A stretch of DNA of 64,000 nucleotides from assembly GCF_900299525.1 (NCBI RefSeq), contig NZ_OMKA01000029.1, forward strand, positions 422,986 through 486,985, given 5' to 3'. The notes under the pieces were generated by a model that was not told the DNA's origin, did not search any database, and saw only the letters and a list, made by a program, of their open reading frames with translations. Position numbers and translations under genes: made by a program. Origin of the DNA: Aquimarina sp. Aq78 (GTDB lineage Bacteria > Bacteroidota > Bacteroidia > Flavobacteriales > Flavobacteriaceae). Below are positions 23,635 to 33,408 of the stretch, in pieces; position 1 is the first letter of the stretch, and every line of letters begins with the position of its first letter.

Positions 23635-25437
23635 ATGAAATTAAAACTTACTTTAATTGCATTATTTTCATGTGCAATATTATGTTCTCAAAACTTTGAC
23701 GAAGTACAGCTTCCTAAACCAGACAAGGTATCTCCCTTTTTTATTGGCCCCTTGTTTAAATCCACAATTCATTATGGCGCCACTCCTCCTAATTACAATG
23801 GAAAAATAATCCTTTTTAACCATGGTTATATAGATCTTAATCAATCTCAGTTTCTGTTTAATAATTCCTTTTATCAAGAAACATACAATGAAGGATATCA
23901 AGCAGTTTTTGTTGCCACTACCAGAGGTGGAGGAATCTGGATAAACGGAAAATTATTAGCAGAATCTATTGATATTGTTACCCAAAAATTTAATGTAAAT
24001 CAGGTATATCTGGTTGGACATAGTAATGGTGGCAAAGCTTCAGAAGCAGCAATGTTCACTTATAAAAAAAAGGATAAAGTAGCATTGGCTTTTGCTCTTG
24101 GAACTCCTTTTTGGGGAACATATCTGGCAGATATTTCTCAGATGCCCTGGTTAAACTGGGCATGGAAACTTACTGGATTAAATGAAGGAGCACAAACCTC
24201 GACTACATATTATTGTAGAGATGTAGTACGACCATATCTGGATAATCATCCGGATAACGAACCAGAAAAGTTTATTGTATTGGGAGCTTCTGGTTTTTAT
24301 AAAGGATCTACCATTGCTGCTCCAGCTTTTTTACTAACGGGAGGGTTTCTATTCCCAATTCAAGGAGCTAATGATGGAGTAGCACCGTATAAAAGCACAC
24401 TTAGACCTGGTGCAGAATATGTCTTCAGAAAAAATGATCCCAGAGCAATTATTGATCACCTTGATATTAGTTTTGGGCAGTTTAGTTGGTCTTATATAAA
24501 ATCTTATATCGAAAATCGTTCTCTAAAAAGTGCTATTGTACCCGATAGTAAATTCGATAACTCCAAAATAAAAAGTAACTATTATATTATTTATTCTGAA
24601 AATGAATATGATCAAATACTACTGGATAAGGGTTCTAGTTACGCGGTAGCCGAAGTTATACATGAAAATCCAACTGCTAGTTTTGAAGTTTTTGATAAAA
24701 ACCTTCAAAAATTGAATATTCGCAAAAGCTCTAGCCATGAAAATCATAAAACCATTATTCCTATTTCCGAAAATAATACAACCTTAAAAAGTAATTCTCG
24801 ATTTACGGCATTTATCAAACAAAACAGTGGAATATTAATGTCTCTAGAGCAACTTTCTATGAGTAGGTATCCAATACTAAAAGTTGATTTATACTCGGAT
24901 AAAAAAGATTCTGAATTATTTTTAAACACTCAAGTTCATGGTGTAATACTCAAAACTTCAGAAATAGATGGTACACCAGTACAAAGTGATCCCGAGATGA
25001 TTACATTTAATGAGAATGACCATAGCTTCTATTTTAACACTAAAAATCTAGAAAAAGGAGTGTATAGTTTATTTCTGAATTCAGAAAATAAAAATAATTT
25101 CAGAAGAAGTATTATTTCTGGATTTGTAGTTGGAGATGTTGAAAACAGTTTAAATGAGATCGAGGATGAGAGTCACATATATAAATCCGAAAAAGCAATT
25201 TGGATAACACCAAATTCAGTCAAAAATCAAGCATTTTTATCTGTTCGGGGGCATGTTTTACCAGATCCATTTTCTATAAAAATATACGATATCACAGGAA
25301 AAGAAATTAAGAATTTCAGTATTCGAACAAATCAAAATTCACAATATCATATTTCAGAAAAACTGAAAACATTACACAGCGGCGTTTATTTTCTTAATAT
25401 TCAAGGTTTTAAATCTATTAAATTTATTAAAGAATAA
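23635..25437 (+). CDS. Type IX-secreted alpha/beta hydrolase (lipase/esterase-like)
   Basis: A 600-residue secreted protein. Signal peptide (residues 1-18); alpha/beta-hydrolase domain with nucleophile elbow GHSNGG (Ser130) and a lipase-like fold to about residue 300; a Ser/Asn-rich linker; and a C-terminal type IX secretion sorting domain of about 75 residues (FSIKIYDITGKEIKNF..., GVYFLNIQG, ending KFIKE). It is expected to be exported across the outer membrane and kept at or released from the surface. The substrate is unknown. Confidence 0.85.
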   Translation: MKLKLTLIALFSCAILCSQNFDEVQLPKPDKVSPFFIGPLFKSTIHYGATPPNYNGKIILFNHGYIDLNQSQFLFNNSFYQETYNEGYQAVFVATTRGGGIWINGKLLAESIDIVTQKFNVNQVYLVGHSNGGKASEAAMFTYKKKDKVALAFALGTPFWGTYLADISQMPWLNWAWKLTGLNEGAQTSTTYYCRDVVRPYLDNHPDNEPEKFIVLGASGFYKGSTIAAPAFLLTGGFLFPIQGANDGVAPYKSTLRPGAEYVFRKNDPRAIIDHLDISFGQFSWSYIKSYIENRSLKSAIVPDSKFDNSKIKSNYYIIYSENEYDQILLDKGSSYAVAEVIHENPTASFEVFDKNLQKLNIRKSSSHENHKTIIPISENNTTLKSNSRFTAFIKQNSGILMSLEQLSMSRYPILKVDLYSDKKDSELFLNTQVHGVILKTSEIDGTPVQSDPEMITFNENDHSFYFNTKNLEKGVYSLFLNSENKNNFRRSIISGFVVGDVENSLNEIEDESHIYKSEKAIWITPNSVKNQAFLSVRGHVLPDPFSIKIYDITGKEIKNFSIRTNQNSQYHISEKLKTLHSGVYFLNIQGFKSIKFIKE

Positions 25438-25495
25438 ATTCATGCTCATATATTGTTTATCGTTAATAAAAATTATATCAAAACCTTGTATCGCA

Positions 25496-25526
25496 TTGGC
25501 AATAGCATCAATATTTTGTACTTTCG
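25496..25526 (+). promoter_or_regulatory. Promoter of the DegT aminotransferase gene
   Basis: TTG (25496-25498), 20 bases, then TACTTTCG (25519-25526), one change from TAnnTTTG. It lies about 20 bases before the start codon. Confidence 0.45.
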
Positions 25527-25547
25527 TAAGGTTACAATAAAACATTT

Positions 25548-26693
25548 ATGAAGAAGATACAAATGGTTGACCTTAAGGGTCAATATCAACAAATCAAAGA
25601 ACACATAGATTCATCTGTTCTCGACGTTATACAATCTACAGCTTTTATTAATGGCCCAGAAGTACATAGTTTTCAAAAAGAACTAGAAGATTATCTAGGT
25701 GTAAAACATGTTATCCCTTGTGCTAATGGTACAGATGCATTACAGATTGCAATGATGGGATTAGGCCTTCAACCTGGTGATGAAGTAATTACTGCAGATT
25801 TTACTTTTGCTGCAACAGTAGAAGTAATTGCATTGCTACAACTTACTCCTGTTCTGGTAGATGTTGAACCTGATTCTTTTAATATTGATCCCGAAGCCAT
25901 TAAAAAAGCAATTACTCCAAAAACGAAGGCTATTGTACCTGTACACCTATTTGGGCAATCTGCCAATATGGATGCTATTATGGCTATTGCCAAAGAACAT
26001 GATTTATATGTAATTGAAGATAATGCTCAAGGTATTGGAGGAAGTTATCATTCTAAAGATGGGGGTACTTCAAAATCCGGAACCATAGGTCATGTAGCGT
26101 CTACCTCTTTTTTCCCTTCTAAAAACCTAGGATGTTATGGAGATGGTGGTGCTATCTTTACTAATGATGATGATCTGGCTCATACCTTACGTGGAGTAGT
26201 AAATCATGGAATGTATAAAAGATATCATCATGATGTTGTGGGTGTAAATTCTCGTTTAGACTCTATACAAGCAGCAGTGTTAAGAATAAAACTTCCTAAT
26301 TTGGATCACTATAATAATGCCCGACGGGAAGCAGCAAAAAAATATACTGCGGCTTTTGCCGATCAGGAGCATATTATTACTCCAACTATTATTGACAAAG
26401 AAGACACACATGTGTTTCATCAATATACGCTTAGAGTGGTCGATATAGATCGTGATGCTCTGGCTAAACATTTAAATGATAATGGAATTCCTTGTGGCGT
26501 TTATTACCCTATCCCTCTGCACAGTCAAAAAGCATATCAGGATGAACGCTATAATGAAACTGATTTCCCTATAACTAATCAGTTGGTAAAAGAAGTTATT
26601 TCTTTGCCAATGCATACAGAATTGGATGATGAACAAATTGATTTTATCACCAAAACGGTTATTGATTTTGTAGGCAAATCTGTAACAATCTAA
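25548..26693 (+). CDS. DegT/DnrJ/EryC1/StrS aminotransferase
   Basis: A 381-residue PLP-dependent sugar aminotransferase of the type used for amino-sugars in LPS, exopolysaccharide or glycoprotein glycans. The PLP lysine is K192 in TSFFPSKNLGCYGDGGA; other family motifs are PCANGTDAL (57-65), EDNAQG (157-162) and the C-terminal YYPIPLH. Substrate unknown. It stands alone, with a terminator after it. Confidence 0.92.
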   Translation: MKKIQMVDLKGQYQQIKEHIDSSVLDVIQSTAFINGPEVHSFQKELEDYLGVKHVIPCANGTDALQIAMMGLGLQPGDEVITADFTFAATVEVIALLQLTPVLVDVEPDSFNIDPEAIKKAITPKTKAIVPVHLFGQSANMDAIMAIAKEHDLYVIEDNAQGIGGSYHSKDGGTSKSGTIGHVASTSFFPSKNLGCYGDGGAIFTNDDDLAHTLRGVVNHGMYKRYHHDVVGVNSRLDSIQAAVLRIKLPNLDHYNNARREAAKKYTAAFADQEHIITPTIIDKEDTHVFHQYTLRVVDIDRDALAKHLNDNGIPCGVYYPIPLHSQKAYQDERYNETDFPITNQLVKEVISLPMHTELDDEQIDFITKTVIDFVGKSVTI

Positions 26694-26720
26694 AGCATTA
26701 AAAAAATATAAGACGAAGTC

Positions 26721-26757
26721 AAAAAACATTAAAGAAAAATTTCTTTAATGTTTTTTT
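26721..26757 (+). terminator. Rho-independent terminator
   Basis: AAAAACATTAAAGAAA pairs with TTTCTTTAATGTTTTT around a short loop, followed by a T run. It ends the DegT gene. Confidence 0.85.
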
Positions 26758-26837
26758 GGCTTTGTTTGAAATAATAGAAGAAAAAGAAATCTATCTTCTA
26801 AAAATCTAATTTAATCTCTTAAACTTATTCCTTTTTC

Positions 26838-29738
26838 ATGGATTCCCTTTGCATTTGTTATAACCTTGTTGATCACAGTCTTTCTAAAATTCCCCTTTTA
26901 CCAGAAGCATATGTTGTACCAATAACGAATGGCCATCTTGGCTATGTAGAAAAACAAGCAACCCCCGAAACTTTAGAAAGCTACGAAATCACATTTCATG
27001 ACACTCCTCATGAGCAATTACTAGAGATATGCTCATCCTTAAAAATCAAAGCATTAGAACAACAATTTATGCCTGTAAAAAGGAGAAAAAGCTTAACCTT
27101 TTCAGAGGTATTAAAAGATCCAAAAATAAACGAAGTTGTACTTGATTATATAAGTAAAAAATTATCTGTTTTCTATTCCTTGATTGTTTCGCATCAATAT
27201 GCAATAACTATTAATGCCCAGAGAAAAGATCCTTTCGAAAACCATAAATTATCAATTGGCAATACTACACTAAAGCCTATTCTCGAATTCACTAAGATAG
27301 ATGAAGGCATTGAATATGCTTTTTCTCTAAAAAACAAAGACGCTCTCATTATTCCTAAAAATAATGATATCCAAATATTACTTAACGAGCCTTCGTGGAT
27401 TATAGTAGATAAATACTTATACCAAATTGAAAATCTAAATGCCAATAAATTAAAACCTTTTTTTGATAAAGAAAAAATTACCATTGCACGTAAGCATATC
27501 AAAATTTACTTAGAAAAAGTAATCATACCTATAATCAAAAATGTAGATGTTATAACCCATGGTTTTGATATTATTACACATAAAAATATAGCATCATATG
27601 GAATAGAAATTATCCAGGATTTTATTCAGAACACTTATGTAATTAAGGTTATTTTTGAATATAACACTATTCGTTTTGATTATAATAGTACAAAAACTAC
27701 AGTTTCTAATGTACGTTTCGAAAATGATGATCAAATTCAAATTATTCAAACCAAACGCAATCCAGAAGCAGAACAAGAAATCATTAACCTACTAACATCC
27801 AAAGGACTACAGGTAAACAATAATTTATTACTAGAGACTAAAGCCTCTGATGATCCTTTTGAAATTCTAAATTGGTTAAAATTGAACAAAGCCCAATTAG
27901 AAGCAGATGGTTTTGAGATAAAACTACCTTTATTAGACGAGAGAACAATTAATCTTGCTCCACATACTATTGAGATCGGTAGTCAACAAGAGAATGATTG
28001 GTTTGATATTAAAGGAGTTGTTACTATAGGGAATCACGAAATTCCTTTTTCAAAATTTGTAACATATATCAAGCAAAACAATCGTTTTTTTCCAATTGAT
28101 GAGGATCAGGTTTTTATTATCCCTAACGAATGGATGACACGATATAAAAAACTTGTAGATTTTGGTCAGATACAAGATAAAAGTGTACGTATCACCAAAA
28201 GTAACTACATCCTGTTAAAAGATATTATTCCACCAGAAGAAATTAGTATAGAAGACTCTACCAGTCATCTTTATGAACCATCACCTAAACTTAAAGCAAC
28301 ATTACGCCCTTATCAGGAAGAAGGAGTGCAATGGCTGGTCAATCATCATTACAATAAATTAGGTGCCTGCTTAGCAGATGATATGGGGTTAGGAAAAACC
28401 TTGCAAACTATTGCGATGCTGGTTTATGCAAAAGAACGACTAGAGCCTATAGATAAAAAGCTTGAAAAAATTCGGTTAGACTTATTTATCGACCCTCTAG
28501 AGGTAAAAACCTATCTCAAAGCTTTGATCGTACTCCCCTCTTCTCTGGTATTTAATTGGGCACAGGAGATATTAAAGTTTGCTCCGCATCTCAATATTGT
28601 TAAATATACAGGTCCTGATCGTAAAAAAATCACTCCGTACCTAGAGACCTACGATGTTATTCTCACGACTTATACTACAGTATCAAAGGATATCGCTGCT
28701 TTAGAAAAGGTAAATTTCACCTATCTAATCACAGACGAGAGTCAACAGATCAAAAACAAAGAATCTAAAATATTTCAGGCGATAAATAATATACATACTA
28801 CCCATAAGATTTCTCTGAGTGGTACACCGATAGAAAATTCATTATCTGATCTTTGGTCTCAGATGGAATTTATTAACCCGGGAATGTTAGGCAGTTATCC
28901 ATTTTTTAAGGATCGCTTTAAAACTCCGATAGAAAAACATCAAGATCCAGAATGTATCAAAGAGTTAAAAGTGTTAATAGAGCCTTTTATACTAAGAAGA
29001 ACCAAAGAACAGGTTGCCAAAGATCTTCCCGAATTATCAGAACAGACAATATACACAGAAATGCTTTCTGAACAGGAAAAGCAATACGAATCTCAGAAAT
29101 CGGCAGCCAGAAATCTATTACTAGGTATTGATTCTGCATCAACAAATAAGATCCATATTCTTAATACACTAACCAAACTTCGCCAGATTGTAAATCATCC
29201 TAAACTTGTAGACGATAAAACAAAAGATTTATCAGGAAAATTTCAGGATGTTACTCATTACCTTGACACACTGGTCAAAGCCAACAAAAAAGTGCTCGTA
29301 TTCAGTTCCTTTGTATCCCATCTTGACTTATACCAGGAATGGTGCTTGGCAAATAACGTATCTTATTTAACATTAACCGGGCAAACTAAGAGTGCTGATC
29401 GAGAAGCTATTGTAAATGAGTTTCAGAAAAATGATGATATCAATTTATTTTTCATTTCATTAAAAGCAGGTGGTGTTGGATTAAACCTTACCAAAGCATC
29501 TTATGTAGTATTATTAGATCCATGGTGGAATCCATTTATTGAAAAGCAAGCAATTGCCAGAGCTCACCGTATAGGACAAACTAATAATGTGATGGTCACG
29601 CGATTTATTACCAAAAATACTATCGAAGAAAAAATACTACAGCTACAAGAAAAGAAAAAAGGTCTATCTGATGAAATTATTGATATTAATGCTATCCCTC
29701 AGTACATAGAACAAAATTTAGAAGAGCTACTAAAATAA
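26838..29738 (+). CDS. SNF2-family DNA helicase/translocase
   Basis: A 966-residue SNF2/Rad54-type ATPase. The first 480 residues are a poorly conserved region typical of bacterial SNF2 proteins. Then LRPYQEEGVQWL (Q-like), ADDMGLGKT (Walker A, about 513-521), a DEXQ box reading TDESQ (about 632) instead of DEAH, SGTPIENSLSDLWS (motif III), SLKAGGVGLNLTKA (V) and QAIARAHRIGQ (VI, about 903). It probably moves on double-stranded DNA and acts on transcription or repair complexes. No restriction-modification or defence partner is adjacent. Confidence 0.92.
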   Translation: MDSLCICYNLVDHSLSKIPLLPEAYVVPITNGHLGYVEKQATPETLESYEITFHDTPHEQLLEICSSLKIKALEQQFMPVKRRKSLTFSEVLKDPKINEVVLDYISKKLSVFYSLIVSHQYAITINAQRKDPFENHKLSIGNTTLKPILEFTKIDEGIEYAFSLKNKDALIIPKNNDIQILLNEPSWIIVDKYLYQIENLNANKLKPFFDKEKITIARKHIKIYLEKVIIPIIKNVDVITHGFDIITHKNIASYGIEIIQDFIQNTYVIKVIFEYNTIRFDYNSTKTTVSNVRFENDDQIQIIQTKRNPEAEQEIINLLTSKGLQVNNNLLLETKASDDPFEILNWLKLNKAQLEADGFEIKLPLLDERTINLAPHTIEIGSQQENDWFDIKGVVTIGNHEIPFSKFVTYIKQNNRFFPIDEDQVFIIPNEWMTRYKKLVDFGQIQDKSVRITKSNYILLKDIIPPEEISIEDSTSHLYEPSPKLKATLRPYQEEGVQWLVNHHYNKLGACLADDMGLGKTLQTIAMLVYAKERLEPIDKKLEKIRLDLFIDPLEVKTYLKALIVLPSSLVFNWAQEILKFAPHLNIVKYTGPDRKKITPYLETYDVILTTYTTVSKDIAALEKVNFTYLITDESQQIKNKESKIFQAINNIHTTHKISLSGTPIENSLSDLWSQMEFINPGMLGSYPFFKDRFKTPIEKHQDPECIKELKVLIEPFILRRTKEQVAKDLPELSEQTIYTEMLSEQEKQYESQKSAARNLLLGIDSASTNKIHILNTLTKLRQIVNHPKLVDDKTKDLSGKFQDVTHYLDTLVKANKKVLVFSSFVSHLDLYQEWCLANNVSYLTLTGQTKSADREAIVNEFQKNDDINLFFISLKAGGVGLNLTKASYVVLLDPWWNPFIEKQAIARAHRIGQTNNVMVTRFITKNTIEEKILQLQEKKKGLSDEIIDINAIPQYIEQNLEELLK

Positions 29739-29762
29739 TTTGATACTATTTACAAAAAAACC

Positions 29763-29799
29763 TAAGGCTTCACAAGTTTTAAAAACCTGTGAGGCCTTA
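29763..29799. terminator. Imperfect hairpin after the SNF2 gene
   Basis: TAAGGCTTCACAAG pairs with CCTGTGAGGCCTTA with two wobble or mismatched positions. A preceding A-tract but no long T-tract means it fits better as a minus-strand or mixed terminator, or a palindromic repeat. Confidence 0.5.
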
Positions 29800-29926
29800 A
29801 ATCGATTCCCATATTTCTAAAAGAAATCATAATCAACCTCTTAATCACAACAATTTATTTTAAATTGTTCCTTTTCTATATTCAAAACTCAATTTTAATT
29901 TATAGTAATTTTTCACACCATCACTT

Positions 29927-31201
29927 ATGAGATATCTATACACAGTGCTTTTTGTTTTTATAAGTACGACCATTTTAGCTCAAAACACGTATTTGCAATG
30001 CGGAAAACTAATCGATACAAAAGCAGGTAAAATCCTTACCGAAAAAACGATTGTCGTTTCTGGAAATAAAATTATTAAAATCGAAAATGGCTTTGTAGTC
30101 GGTAAAAAAGATGATATCACTATAGATCTTAAAAATAAAACAGTGATGCCCGGTTTGATCGATATGCACGTACATCTAGAAGGTGAAACAAATCCAAAGG
30201 CATATCTTCAAAAATATACCGATAGCGAAGCAGATGTCGCTTTTAACTCAGTTCAGTTTGCTAAAACAACACTAATGGCAGGTTTTACCACAGTAAGAGA
30301 CCTGGGAGGGAGCGGAGTAAATATTTCGCTTAAAAAAGCAATTAAAAGCGGACGTATAAAAGGCCCCAGAGTATTTACAGCTGGCAAGTCCCTGGCTACC
30401 ACTGGTGGACATGCAGATCCTACAAACGGAAGTAAAAGATCATTAATTGGTGATCCAGGCCCAAAAGAAGGCGTAGTAAATAGTATCGAAGATGCTAAAA
30501 AAGCAGTACGACAACGCTATAAAAATGGTGCAGATCTCATCAAAATTACAGCTACCGGAGGTGTATTGAGTGTAGCAAAAAGCAGCTCTAATCCTCAATT
30601 TACTGTAGAGGAGATTAAGGCTATATGCGAAACCGCAAAAGATTATGGGTTTCATGTTGCAGCGCACGCACATGGTGATGAGGGAATGCAACGTGCTATT
30701 CTGGGTGGTGTAAAAACTATTGAACACGGTACATTAATGAGTGAGAAAACGATGGATTTAATGAAACAGCATGATGCATATCTCGTACCTACCATTACCG
30801 CAGGAAAAGAGGTTACCGAAAAAGCAGCTATTGATGGGTACTACCCTGCTATTATTGTTCCTAAAGCATTAGAGATCGGTCCAAAAATCCAAAATACATT
30901 TAAAAAAGCATATGATCGTGGTGTAGGTATCGCTTTTGGTACGGATGCAGGAGTATTTAAACACGGACAAAACGGAAAAGAGTTTGGTTTTATGGTCGAA
31001 GCGGGTATGCCTGCAATGGCAACTATACAAAGTGCTACTACTACCAACGCCAAAATTCTGAATATGCAAGATCAGATCGGGCAAATTACTCCCGGTTTCT
31101 TAGCCGATATCGTAGCAGTAAATGATGATCCAACCCAAAAAATAAATACTATGGAGAATGTAGTCTTTGTAATGAAAGACGGAAAAATATATAAGAAATA
31201 G
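29927..31201 (+). CDS. Exported amidohydrolase (imidazolonepropionase-like)
   Basis: A 424-residue metal-dependent hydrolase with a signal peptide (RYLYTVLFVFISTTILAQ). Metal and active-site features: GLIDMHVHLEG (76-86), Lys in GADLIKITATGG (likely carbamylated bridging ligand), AAHAHG and EHGT histidines, and GTDAG with the catalytic Asp. The DPGPKEG loop and this layout resemble exported Xaa-Pro/amino-acyl dipeptidases of the amidohydrolase superfamily. It acts in the periplasm or outside; substrate inferred only. Confidence 0.87.
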   Translation: MRYLYTVLFVFISTTILAQNTYLQCGKLIDTKAGKILTEKTIVVSGNKIIKIENGFVVGKKDDITIDLKNKTVMPGLIDMHVHLEGETNPKAYLQKYTDSEADVAFNSVQFAKTTLMAGFTTVRDLGGSGVNISLKKAIKSGRIKGPRVFTAGKSLATTGGHADPTNGSKRSLIGDPGPKEGVVNSIEDAKKAVRQRYKNGADLIKITATGGVLSVAKSSSNPQFTVEEIKAICETAKDYGFHVAAHAHGDEGMQRAILGGVKTIEHGTLMSEKTMDLMKQHDAYLVPTITAGKEVTEKAAIDGYYPAIIVPKALEIGPKIQNTFKKAYDRGVGIAFGTDAGVFKHGQNGKEFGFMVEAGMPAMATIQSATTTNAKILNMQDQIGQITPGFLADIVAVNDDPTQKINTMENVVFVMKDGKIYKK

Positions 31202-31205
31202 TAGG

Positions 31206-31370
31206 TAGTGCCTGATCGGAAATAGATCCCTATTAGATTTGTTTCTTTTTGCGCAATTTCAATTTATTTTTTATCACCTGATGCTAAGGCATCTGTGTCA
31301 AAAAAGAAAATCAAAATTCCATCAAAAATAATTCAAATCATAAAAATCGCCTATTTCAGACCAGGCACTA
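31206..31370. repeat. MITE-like element with 20-base terminal inverted repeats
   Basis: Ends TAGTGCCTGATCGGAAATAG (31206-31225) and CTATTTCAGACCAGGCACTA (31351-31370) are inverted with two mismatches. The interior is AT-rich and itself imperfectly palindromic (GATTTG...CAAATC; a central GATGC-TAAG-GCATC hairpin). It fits exactly between the stop of the amidohydrolase and the start of the next gene, so it forms that gene's 5' region. Confidence 0.65.
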
Positions 31371-31374
31371 GGTA

Positions 31375-32109
31375 ATGAAAAAACTCATTGGTTCTATTGT
31401 AATACTTGGAGCTCTGGTACTATTAACCAGTTTCTTTTTTGTTAAGAAATCAGAAACCCAAGTTGAAAAATCCAGGTTTTTAAGCTACGAGGTAAACCCA
31501 TTGCAACAGCAACTACATTTCTATTGGAAAAATGAGAATATTAATACTTACAAAAGCTTTCAAAATTTAAAATCAGAACTTGAAAAAGAAAACAAGGAAT
31601 TGGTTTTTGCAATGAATGGGGGGATGTATAACAAAGACCTATCCCCTCAAGGGCTTTATATTGAAAATGGAGAAACCAAAGCCAGGATTGACACATCTCA
31701 AAGTGGCTATGGTAATTTTTATCTTCAACCCAATGGGATATTCTATTTGACTAAAAAAAACAAACCCGTCATTTGCATCACAAAGATGTTTACGGGTAGT
31801 GAAAGTATCAAATATGCCACACAATCTGGCCCTATGCTCTTGATTGATGGAAAAATCCATCCCAAATTTAGAGAAGGGTCTTCTAATGTTCATATTAGAA
31901 ACGGAGTAGGAATCTTACCCAATGGGAATTTACTTTTTGCCATCTCTAAAGAGAAAACAAACTTTTATGATTTTGCTTCCTATTTTAAACAAAATGGTTG
32001 TAAAAACGCATTGTATCTGGATGGGTTTGTATCCAGAGTATATTTACCCTCTAAAAACCGGAATCAATTAGACGGAAACTTTGGCGTAATTATAGGAGAA
32101 ACAAAATAA
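31375..32109 (+). CDS. Phosphodiester glycosidase family protein (NAGPA-like)
   Basis: A 244-residue exported protein with an N-terminal hydrophobic anchor/signal (residues 4-25). The NAGPA/YigE-type domain shows the conserved AMNGGMYNKDLSPQGLYI, ATQSGPMLLIDGK, RNGVGILPNG and NALYLDG segments. Members hydrolyse phosphodiester-linked N-acetylglucosamine or act on cell-wall glycans; the substrate here is unknown. Its ATG is only 4 bases after the inverted-repeat element at 31206-31370. Confidence 0.85.
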   Translation: MKKLIGSIVILGALVLLTSFFFVKKSETQVEKSRFLSYEVNPLQQQLHFYWKNENINTYKSFQNLKSELEKENKELVFAMNGGMYNKDLSPQGLYIENGETKARIDTSQSGYGNFYLQPNGIFYLTKKNKPVICITKMFTGSESIKYATQSGPMLLIDGKIHPKFREGSSNVHIRNGVGILPNGNLLFAISKEKTNFYDFASYFKQNGCKNALYLDGFVSRVYLPSKNRNQLDGNFGVIIGETK

Positions 32110-32170
32110 TATATATACTAGCTTCAAGTTTAAAGTTTAGTATTTGACTTTACACAATCCACACCTCTGG

Positions 32171-32434
32171 TTATCCTCCATAACCATTAAGAATTTTCAT
32201 TTTTTGACCTTTTGTATAGAATCCAAAAGTAAATCCTACGGGTTCGGCATATACAAAACTTTGTAGCGTGATATCATACTCAATAGGAGCATTTAAAGTT
32301 TTCATGGTATTAATCATGCGATACAGTTTGGTTTTGGAGATTCCTAATTTAGAGATCAATTCTTCTGGTGATCCCGTAGCTTGCATGCGAATGAGTTGAT
32401 CCATTCGCTCTATCAATTGTATTTGCTTTACCAT
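32171..32434 (-). CDS. Small HTH DNA-binding protein
   Basis: An 87-residue protein (90 if the ATG at 32443 is used). Residues about 5-60 form a winged-helix/HTH_11-like domain: an ERMDQLIRMQATG helix, then SPEELISKLGISKTKLYRMI as the HTH and a wing with PIEYD. The C-terminal tail is basic and aromatic. Such short HTH proteins are frequent in Flavobacteriaceae, and their targets are unknown. It is divergent from the LysE gene with 281 bases between. Confidence 0.75.
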   Translation of the reverse strand: MVKQIQLIERMDQLIRMQATGSPEELISKLGISKTKLYRMINTMKTLNAPIEYDITLQSFVYAEPVGFTFGFYTKGQKMKILNGYGG

Positions 32435-32544
32435 TAAATTCATAACTATAGATTAAAAATGTACACTGTACTACGAAATATGAGAAATTGCTTTTTTAAA
32501 TAGTATTCTTTATGGTTTTGACATCGTAATAAAAATCGAAATTA

Positions 32545-32557
32545 TGGTTTTTCCGTA
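32545..32557. promoter_or_regulatory. GG-TTTTT-CC element
   Basis: TGGTTTTTCCGTA is nearly the element seen at 10566-10576 and lies in the gap between the divergent HTH and LysE genes. No -10 box at the same 30-base spacing is convincing here, so it may be chance. Confidence 0.25.
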
Positions 32558-32715
32558 AGAGATAAATACAGATATCTGTAAACTCAGGTCTATTTTAAAT
32601 TTTGTCTAAAGACATTTACATTCGACATTAAATATTTGAGGCCAGTACTACACAATAGTATTCAGAACTGTAAAAAAAATAATACTTTTATACCATGAAC
32701 CTGTAATCAAAGTAT

Positions 32716-33351
32716 ATGATACCGATCAACGAACTTCTTATATTTGCCCTTGCCTCTCTAGTTATGGTTTTATCTCCCGGACCTAATATGATCTACCTTA
32801 TTTCGAGATCCTTATCCCAAGGAAAACAAGCTGGGATTATCTCTCTTTTTGGAGTTATCTGCGGATTTTTATTTCATATTCTTATGGTATCGTTTGGGTT
32901 AACTGCCATATTCTTTGCAGTGCCTTATGCTTTTGTGATTGTTAAATTCCTGGGAGTTGGTTATTTATTATATTTGGCATACAATACTATTAGATCTGGT
33001 GGTACTAAAATATTCGACACCGATCGTTCTTTAAAAGAAGACAAACCTTTTAAGCTATTTAATATTGGGCTTCTTACCAATGTACTCAATCCCAAAATGG
33101 CATTGTTTTACTTGTCATTTTTTCCTCAATTTATCAAACCAGAATACGGATCAATTTTAGGGCAAAGTTTTCAATTGGGGATCATACAGGTTATTATTAG
33201 TTTTTCAATTAATTTCGGTATCGTTATTTCTGCAGCAAAAATGGCGGATTGGTTTGCCAAAAACCCATTATGGGTAAGGGTTCAAAAGTGGTTTATGGCT
33301 TCTGTATTAACAGGATTAGCAGTAAAAATAGCTTTCGCGAAAGCGAAATAA
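32716..33351 (+). CDS. LysE family amino-acid exporter
   Basis: A 211-residue inner-membrane protein with about six helices. The LysE/RhtB signature MVLSPGPNMIYLISRSLSQG (18-37) and NVLNPKMALFYLSFFPQF are clear. It exports an amino acid or derivative that cannot be named. A CGCGAAAGCG-like end at 33338-33348 is within the coding sequence and trivial. Confidence 0.9.
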   Translation: MIPINELLIFALASLVMVLSPGPNMIYLISRSLSQGKQAGIISLFGVICGFLFHILMVSFGLTAIFFAVPYAFVIVKFLGVGYLLYLAYNTIRSGGTKIFDTDRSLKEDKPFKLFNIGLLTNVLNPKMALFYLSFFPQFIKPEYGSILGQSFQLGIIQVIISFSINFGIVISAAKMADWFAKNPLWVRVQKWFMASVLTGLAVKIAFAKAK

Positions 33352-33408
33352 TAAATTCAGTTCAAAAGTAAAACCTCCTATTTGAATTGAATGCTATATT
33401 TGTAATCT

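Noticed and set aside
26838..29738. SNF2 helicase as part of a phage-defence island
   Set aside because: The neighbours are ordinary metabolic and exported-protein genes; no methylase, nuclease or defence partner is adjacent.
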